Positions 14,366-18,871 of a stretch of DNA of 18,871 bases are shown piece by piece. Position 1 is the stretch's first letter. Every line of letters starts with the position of its first letter. The stretch is from an uncultured Collinsella sp. (GTDB lineage Bacteria; Actinomycetota; Coriobacteriia; Coriobacteriales; Coriobacteriaceae): NCBI GenBank assembly GCA_937923795.1, contig CALDWI010000024.1:1-18871 (forward strand), given 5' to 3'. The notes below the pieces were generated by a model. That model was given only the letters and a program-made list of their open reading frames with translations, was not told where the DNA came from and did not search any database. A program made the position numbers and the translations under genes.

Positions 14366-15766
14366 ATGGCTTCTTCTGATGCAACACAACGAGCAGTCCT
14401 TGCCGGACTTTCGTGCGGGATCGGCCTTGCCGCTCCCGTGGTTATGTATGCCGCGACGCTGCCGTTTTCGTCGGTGAACGAGACGGTCGTGGCGGGTGCG
14501 GTTCCCTTCGCCGTGGGCGCGGTGGCGGGCGTGGGTATCTATGCCGCCTCGCTGGGTATTTCCGAGTACCGCGCGCAGCGTGAAGAGCGTCTGTTCCAGC
14601 CCGATGCCATGGGCGGTGCCGCCAATCTCAATCAGCATCAAAGCGAGTTCAAGACCGCCTCGATTCCAGCTCAGCAGCAGGATGCGACTCCTTACGCTGC
14701 GGCTTCTGCTTCTCAGGCTCAGGCGGAGCAGTCTACCTCGGCATTCCTTTCCGGCCTGACCGGTGCGTTCCAGCGCCGTCATGCCGATGATGGTGTCCCT
14801 ACCATCGCTCGAGCCGCAGATGCTATGGACGAGGACGAGGCTTGGTCTATGATCGACAGCATGCTCGACGACGATTCGCCGGTGAGCTGCGACCCTGCAC
14901 GCTCGCGCGACGTCTATCAAGTCGCCATCGACGAGCTCACCAACGGCGGGCAGACCGGCTCCTTCAATCGCGACGACATCGCCGCCGCGGCGCGTGCCGT
15001 ATCGGGCTCCCAGGCCGCCCCTGCGGGCAGCACGGCGGCTTTCGTGGCACTCGTTGCCAACGCGGCATCCAATAACGCCTACAACGCTACCTCGGCGGAC
15101 GCGAACGCTTTTGCCGATAATTCGTACGTTGATGAAGCCATGACCGCGGACGAGGAGGCCGTTGCCGCCCGCCGTGCCGCCGAGAGCTCGCTTTGGGGCG
15201 CTCCTGCCCAGCAGCAGGCGGCTGAGGCTGCGCCGTACAATGCAAACCTCGCCAGCATGCCTATCATCTCCGGTGCCACGGACATCGATCTCGATGACCT
15301 TGATGAGCCTGCAGCCATCACCGCATCGATTGATGCCCAAGATCGCATCGACACCGGAGACCTTCCGGACGCCTCGCTCGAGGTTGATGTCCCCATGGCC
15401 GTTTACTCGGGCCATGAGGACATGTGGGCCGCCGCCACCGCGATTCTGGATGAGATTGACGAGCCCGCTCCTGTTGTAGCGCCCGCTCCCGTCGCTGCCC
15501 CTCAGCCTGCTGCCCCCGCCTATGTCGGCCGTCACAGCGCTGTGTTCCCCGAGGATACCGCCCGCATCTCGCGCGAGAGCATCGAGCGGGCCGAGGCTAT
15601 TGCCGCCGGCATTATGGAAAACCGTCGTCACGAGCGCGTCAATCAGATCCTCGAGGAGGAGATCGAGCGCCTGCAGTCCTCTACCGCCAAGCGTACGGGC
15701 CGTGCCTACCTGAGCGTTATCGAGGGCGGTACCGCCAGCTTCGCGCCGCTCCGCGCGGAGGCATAA
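14366..15766 (+). CDS. Two-TM protein with long acidic disordered cytoplasmic region, function unknown
   Basis: I do not recognise this 466-residue protein. Two hydrophobic segments (about residues 10-32 and 41-64, both Gly/Ala-rich) form an N-terminal membrane hairpin. The remaining 400 residues are acidic, Ala/Asp/Glu-rich and mostly low complexity, with a Pro/Ala-rich linker (near residues 370-390). A more ordered helical segment follows (RISRESIERAEAIAAG, RRHERVNQILEEEIERLQ), and the tail is RAYLSVIEGG. The ATG at 14366 has GGGGAG 5 bases upstream; an in-frame TTG at 14339 is less likely. The VanZ-family gene starts 7 bases after its stop, so the two form an operon. With both termini of the hairpin facing inward, the acidic domain is probably cytoplasmic. 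A scaffold or envelope-organising role is possible but not demonstrated. Confidence 0.85.
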   Translation: MASSDATQRAVLAGLSCGIGLAAPVVMYAATLPFSSVNETVVAGAVPFAVGAVAGVGIYAASLGISEYRAQREERLFQPDAMGGAANLNQHQSEFKTASIPAQQQDATPYAAASASQAQAEQSTSAFLSGLTGAFQRRHADDGVPTIARAADAMDEDEAWSMIDSMLDDDSPVSCDPARSRDVYQVAIDELTNGGQTGSFNRDDIAAAARAVSGSQAAPAGSTAAFVALVANAASNNAYNATSADANAFADNSYVDEAMTADEEAVAARRAAESSLWGAPAQQQAAEAAPYNANLASMPIISGATDIDLDDLDEPAAITASIDAQDRIDTGDLPDASLEVDVPMAVYSGHEDMWAAATAILDEIDEPAPVVAPAPVAAPQPAAPAYVGRHSAVFPEDTARISRESIERAEAIAAGIMENRRHERVNQILEEEIERLQSSTAKRTGRAYLSVIEGGTASFAPLRAEA

Positions 15767-15773
15767 CTTCTGC

Positions 15774-16223
15774 ATGGTTAAGATCAATCGAAAATGGGCG
15801 GTCGTGACCTGCCTGATGGCGCTCTTGATCTGGGGCAATTCGCTGGTTCCCGGCTCGGGGTCGGGCTCGCTGAGCCTAACGGTCATGGAAGCTATCCGCG
15901 GTTTCCTGCACGGCGTGGGACTTCCATATGAATGGGTGACCAACTTTGTTGTTCGCAAGTGCGCGCATTTTACCGAGTATATGGTGCTCGGCATCCTGGC
16001 AACGCACGCCTTTGATTTTGAGGGCCGGCGCACCTTTGACGTGTTGCTGCCCACGGCGGTGTTCCTGCTGCTGATTCCCTCGATCGACGAGACGATTCAG
16101 CTCTTTGTGCCGGGACGCGCCGGCATGATCACCGATGTGATGATCGACTGCTGTGGAGCGGCAACGGGCGTTGTGCTCCGATATCTCTTACGGTCGCTGA
16201 TGTGCGCCAAAAAGGCCGCCTAG
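15774..16223 (+). CDS. VanZ family membrane protein
   Basis: VanZ-family proteins are small integral membrane proteins named after a factor that raises teicoplanin resistance; most chromosomal members have no known function. The 149-residue protein begins with a membrane segment (VVTCLMALLIWGNSLVPG). It carries the family blocks VRKCAHFTEYMVLG and DETIQLFVPGRAGMITDVMID, followed by a last membrane segment. It starts 7 bases after the upstream gene, whose end supplies GGAGG (15757-15761) 12 bases before this ATG, suggesting translational coupling. The stop codon lies inside the stem of the terminator that ends the operon. No other van genes are present, so a glycopeptide-resistance role should not be assumed. 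Confidence 0.9.
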   Translation: MVKINRKWAVVTCLMALLIWGNSLVPGSGSGSLSLTVMEAIRGFLHGVGLPYEWVTNFVVRKCAHFTEYMVLGILATHAFDFEGRRTFDVLLPTAVFLLLIPSIDETIQLFVPGRAGMITDVMIDCCGAATGVVLRYLLRSLMCAKKAA

Positions 16224-16255
16224 GACGTATTGTTTGGTCCTAGGCGGCCTTTTTT
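16209..16255. terminator. Bidirectional terminator overlapping the VanZ stop codon
   Basis: An 18-bp stem pairs 16209-16226 (AAAAAGGCCGCCTAGGAC) with its complement at about 16237-16254, followed by T residues. Runs of A before and T after let it act on both strands, serving the VanZ gene (+) and possibly the convergent ROK kinase gene (-). The VanZ TAG stop at 16221-16223 lies within the left arm. Confidence 0.93.
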
Positions 16256-16337
16256 ATTTGAGGGCTTATTTGAGGCGTGGTGGCGTCGTTCCGTAGGTTG
16301 GATTTGCCGAGCGCGCCACGCCCTGTGGGTGCGTCTG

Positions 16338-17228
16338 CTACTGAAGCGCCTGTGCGCCCAGGGCCAGGCAGCCCATAATGCCCTGCTTGCCCTCGAGGCT
16401 GTTGTTGACGATGTAGTTATCGATGTCGTTGACCTCGGGCGTGACGATATAGCCGTTGAGCATCTCGGCGCACTTCTTGCGTGCGAGCGGGACGATGGGG
16501 GTGTGGTCGGCCACGCCGCCGCCGATGATGATCTTTTGCGGCGCGTAGCACAGCGTGTAGGTCATGAGTGCCTGTGCCAGATAGCCGGCGAGCAGGTCCA
16601 TGGCCTCCGGGTCATCGGCCATGTCTCCGGCGCTCTTGCCATCCCAGCGCTTTTTAACGCCGGGGCCGGCGATGAGGCCCTCGAGACAGTTGTCGTGGAA
16701 GGGGCAGGCGCTGTGCTCGCCAATGGTGTCGCGCGGGTCGCGCGTGACCAGGATGTGGCCGGCCTCGGGATGCATCATGCCGTGCACGAGCTTACCGCCC
16801 GAGAGCACGCCGGCGCCCACGCCGGTACCGATGGTCAGGTAGACCACGTCGGTGAGGCCCTTGGCGCAACCAAACGTGACCTCGCCCAGGCAGGCGACGT
16901 TGACGTCGGTATCGTAGCCGCAGGGGATATTGAGCTCGTTTTGGATAGTGCCCAGCAGGTCAAAGTAGCGCCATGCCGTTTTGGGCGTCTCCAGGATCTT
17001 GCCGTATTGGGGCGAAGCGGGGTTGACTGCGGTGGGGCCAAATGCGCCGATGCCCAGCGCGGCGATGCCCTTGTCGGCAAACCATGCGTTGACGGCCTCA
17101 ACGGTCTCCTGCGGGGTCGTGGTCGCGATCTGCTCGCGCTCTAGGACCGTACCGTCCGCATAGCCCGCGGCGCAGACCATCTTGGTGCCACCGGCCTCGA
17201 GCGCTCCGATAAGCTGCTGCTCTGCCAT
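16338..17228 (-). CDS. ROK family sugar kinase, probable fructokinase
   Basis: ROK kinases phosphorylate sugars with ATP in the cytosol; this subgroup includes fructokinases making fructose 6-phosphate. The 296-residue protein opens with the phosphate-binding EAGGTKMVCA (11-20). It has the ROK acidic motif YDTDVNVACLGE with the likely catalytic Asp108, the glycine-rich TIGTGVGAG (132-140), and a zinc site formed by His158 (HPEAGH) and Cys175, His178 and Cys181 (CPFHDNC). The EAGGTK start and LEGLIAGP block resemble Bacillus GmuE/YdhR-type fructokinases. The start is supported by AGAGAGGAAT before the ATG on the minus strand. A TATACT -10 box lies at 17267-17272 (minus), but no good -35 is visible. 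No transporter or glycosidase is adjacent, so the sugar is inferred from family only. Confidence 0.92.
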   Translation of the reverse strand: MAEQQLIGALEAGGTKMVCAAGYADGTVLEREQIATTTPQETVEAVNAWFADKGIAALGIGAFGPTAVNPASPQYGKILETPKTAWRYFDLLGTIQNELNIPCGYDTDVNVACLGEVTFGCAKGLTDVVYLTIGTGVGAGVLSGGKLVHGMMHPEAGHILVTRDPRDTIGEHSACPFHDNCLEGLIAGPGVKKRWDGKSAGDMADDPEAMDLLAGYLAQALMTYTLCYAPQKIIIGGGVADHTPIVPLARKKCAEMLNGYIVTPEVNDIDNYIVNNSLEGKQGIMGCLALGAQALQ

Positions 17229-17303
17229 AGTATTCCTCTCTCTGGGACGAGTTGCTCCGTGACTAAAGTATAGAGCTCTAAACCATTTAAGAAAGCGCTA
17301 TAG

Positions 17304-17344
17304 AAAGAAGCCTCGCAACGCGGCGGGCGGTGCGGGGCTTCTTT
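17304..17344 (-). terminator. Terminator of the aminotransferase gene
   Basis: AAAGAAGCC with CGCA (from 17304) pairs with TGCG and GGCTTCTTT (ending 17344). On the minus strand the hairpin is followed by a T-rich run. It sits between the aminotransferase stop codon and the ROK kinase promoter, so the two minus-strand genes are separate units. Confidence 0.75.
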
Positions 17345-17369
17345 GGTTGCTTTAGTTGCCGGGCCGTCC

Positions 17370-18551
17370 TTACCCGCGCGGCTTGATTTTATCACGTAGC
17401 GACTTGAGGTTCCCCAGCGCCGCGTTAAGCGTCTCGTCTCGCTTGGCAAAGTGGAAACGAATCAGATGGTTGACGGGCTCGCGGAAGAAGCTCGAGCCGG
17501 GCACGGCGCCCACACCCACTTTAGACGCGAGGTCTTCACAGAACTCGAGGTCGCTGTCATAGCCAAACTCAGAGATGTCCATCATGACGTAGTAGGCGCC
17601 CTGCGGCACGTTATGCTCAAGACCGATGCTGTCGAGTCCCTGGCAGAACAGGTCGCGTTTGGCGGTATAGAGGTCGAGGACCTCATCGTAATAGCTGTCG
17701 CCGAAATTGAGGGCGGTGACGACGGCTTCCTGCAGGGGAGCGGCGGCACCCACGGTGAGGAAGTCGTGGACCTTCTTGATGCGCTCGGTGATTTCGGCAG
17801 GGGCAATGGTGTAGCCAAGACGCCAGCCGGTGATGGAGTACGTCTTAGACAGCGAGCTGCAGCTGATGGTGCGCTCAAACATGCCGGGCAGCGTGGCCAT
17901 ATAGACGTGCTCGTGGGGCGCGTAGACGATGTGCTCGTATACCTCGTCGGTGATGCAGTAGGCGTCATACTTTTTGCAGAGGTCGGCGATAAAGGTGAGC
18001 TCATCGCGTGTAAAGACCTTGCCGCAGGGGTTGGAAGGGTTGCACAGGACGATGGCCTTGGGGTCGTTGTCGCGGAAGGCCGCCTCGAGCACCTCACGGT
18101 CAAAGTCGAACGCAGGCGGGTTGAGCGGCACGTAGATGGGCTCGGCACCCGAAAGGATCGTGTCAGCGCCGTAGTTCTCGTAGAACGGCGAGAAGATGAC
18201 GACCTTGTCGCCGGGGTTGGTGACCGTCATCATGGCGGCCATCATGGCCTCGGTGGAGCCGCAGGTGACTACGATATTCTCGTTGGGGTTCACCGGTATG
18301 CCCATAAAGTGCTCCTGTTTGGCGGCGAGTGCCTCGCGCATGGCCTGGGAGCCCCAAGTGATGGAGTACTGGTGATAGAGCGGCTTGGGATCGGCGGCGA
18401 TGGTGCTCAGGCTGTTGAGCAGCTGCGCCGGGGGATCGAAGTCAGGGAAGCCCTGCGAGAGATTGACAGCGCCGTACTTATTGGAGATGCGTGTCATGCG
18501 GCGGATGACCGAATCGGTAAATCTTGCCGTGCGGTTGGAGAGTTCTTTCAT
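17370..18551 (-). CDS. PLP-dependent class I/II aminotransferase
   Basis: This fold type I PLP enzyme transfers amino groups between amino acids and 2-oxo acids in the cytosol. The 393-residue length is typical. Landmarks are NLSQGFPDFDPP (30-41), the PLP-phosphate region GSTEAM (98-103), NPSNPCGK (171-178), Asp202 and Tyr205 in ITDEVYEH, the Schiff-base lysine Lys236 in SSLSKTYSITGWRLGY, and the substrate carboxylate-binding Arg in LIRFHFAKRDE near the end. The SQGFPDF start resembles the kynurenine/methionine (YbdL-like) and aspartate aminotransferase subgroup, so the donor amino acid cannot be fixed. AAAGGA lies shortly before the ATG on the minus strand. It is monocistronic, with a terminator beyond its 3' end. 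Confidence 0.93.
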   Translation of the reverse strand: MKELSNRTARFTDSVIRRMTRISNKYGAVNLSQGFPDFDPPAQLLNSLSTIAADPKPLYHQYSITWGSQAMREALAAKQEHFMGIPVNPNENIVVTCGSTEAMMAAMMTVTNPGDKVVIFSPFYENYGADTILSGAEPIYVPLNPPAFDFDREVLEAAFRDNDPKAIVLCNPSNPCGKVFTRDELTFIADLCKKYDAYCITDEVYEHIVYAPHEHVYMATLPGMFERTISCSSLSKTYSITGWRLGYTIAPAEITERIKKVHDFLTVGAAAPLQEAVVTALNFGDSYYDEVLDLYTAKRDLFCQGLDSIGLEHNVPQGAYYVMMDISEFGYDSDLEFCEDLASKVGVGAVPGSSFFREPVNHLIRFHFAKRDETLNAALGNLKSLRDKIKPRG

Positions 18552-18661
18552 GACGGTCCTTTCGAGGATTTGCAGTGGGGCAAGTTTACTCCTATGAAAC
18601 CGGTGGGATTTGCTCGAAATGGTCTCAAGAAACTCTTTTCAAAATTCTTGAAAATTGGGGC

Positions 18662-18690
18662 TTGCATCGCGTGGCGTTCCTTGCAATAAT
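18662..18690 (+). promoter_or_regulatory. Promoter of the tRNA-His/tRNA-Lys cluster
   Basis: TTGCAT (18662-18667) and AATAAT (18685-18690) are separated by 17 bases. The tRNA-His begins 27 bases after the -10 box, with a small GCGC/GCGC hairpin between. Confidence 0.6.
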
Positions 18691-18716
18691 AGTCGAGCGC
18701 GAAGCGCACAGGACAC

Positions 18717-18791
18717 GGTGGGTGTAGCTCAGTTGGCTAGAGCGACGGGTTGTGGTCCCGTAGGTCGAGGGTTCGAGTCCCTTTACCCACC
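18717..18791 (+). tRNA. tRNA-His, anticodon GTG
   Basis: A full cloverleaf forms: acceptor 18718-18724 with 18784-18790, D stem 18727-18730 with 18740-18743, anticodon stem 18745-18749 with 18757-18761, and T stem 18767-18771 with 18779-18783. The anticodon GTG is at 18752-18754. The extra G at -1 (18717) faces discriminator C (18791), the hallmark of tRNA-His. CCA follows at 18792-18794 in the genome. Confidence 0.97.
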
Positions 18792-18816
18792 CCAGTTCTT
18801 GCTTCGTGTTGATATC

Positions 18817-18871
18817 GGGTCGTTAGCTCAGTTGGTAGAGCAGGGGACTCTTAATCCCAAGGTCCAGGGTT
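18817..18871 (+). tRNA. tRNA-Lys, anticodon CTT (cut off by window end)
   Basis: The 5' acceptor strand GGGTCGT (18817-18823), D arm (18826-18841) and anticodon arm are present; the anticodon CTT is at 18850-18852. The T arm and 3' acceptor strand lie beyond the window. The first anticodon-stem pair (18843 with 18859) is a G-A mismatch, while the other four pairs are standard. It lies 22 bases after the tRNA-His CCA and is probably cotranscribed with it. Confidence 0.93.

Noticed and set aside
15774..16223. Glycopeptide-resistance gene
   Set aside because: Only the VanZ family resemblance is present; no vanHAX or regulatory genes accompany it, and chromosomal VanZ-like genes are common.

Overview
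The window is a GC-rich, densely coded chromosomal segment of housekeeping genes. The codon choice, the CarD-type regulator and a Rho protein with a very long disordered N-terminus suggest a high-GC Gram-positive bacterium. The gene set looks like a gut coriobacterium such as Collinsella. That assignment is inference from protein character; no rRNA or other taxonomic marker is present.

Layout. Bases 1-293 hold a tRNA-Ala(CGC) with its own promoter and terminator. Bases 294-3549 (+) encode a small tail-anchored coiled-coil protein, nicotinate phosphoribosyltransferase (pncB) and glutamate 5-kinase (proB). A 92-nt nested palindrome and GGGGAC-type repeat boxes follow proB. A prolyl-aminopeptidase-like hydrolase then lies on the minus strand, and proA on the plus strand, so the proline pathway genes proB and proA are split by a putative proline-releasing peptidase.

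Bases 6591-8298 are the accessory part: a REP-associated tyrosine transposase (RAYT) between two inverted copies of a 41-nt palindrome, with a third copy about 700 bases further on. The palindromes sit at the 3' ends of the proA, RAYT, HD-domain and CarD genes and look able to act as terminators. The HD-domain protein and the CarD-like regulator are on the minus strand, divergent from argS (+). After argS comes a 529-base gap with a terminator, a 29-nt inverted repeat pair, a second copy of a 40-nt spaced repeat also found near 3.7 kb, and the rho promoter and leader.

Bases 11523-16255 (+) hold rho, then an unrecognised two-TM protein with a large acidic disordered domain behind a structured leader, then a VanZ-family membrane protein. 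The rest is a ROK-family sugar kinase and a class I/II aminotransferase (both minus), and a tRNA-His(GTG) / tRNA-Lys(CTT) cluster cut off by the window end.

The most notable signals are the RAYT/REP system using terminator-like palindromes, the second dispersed GTCCC-containing repeat family, the large palindrome after proB, and the roughly 420-residue intrinsically disordered extension of Rho. No complete new defence or biosynthetic system is apparent.
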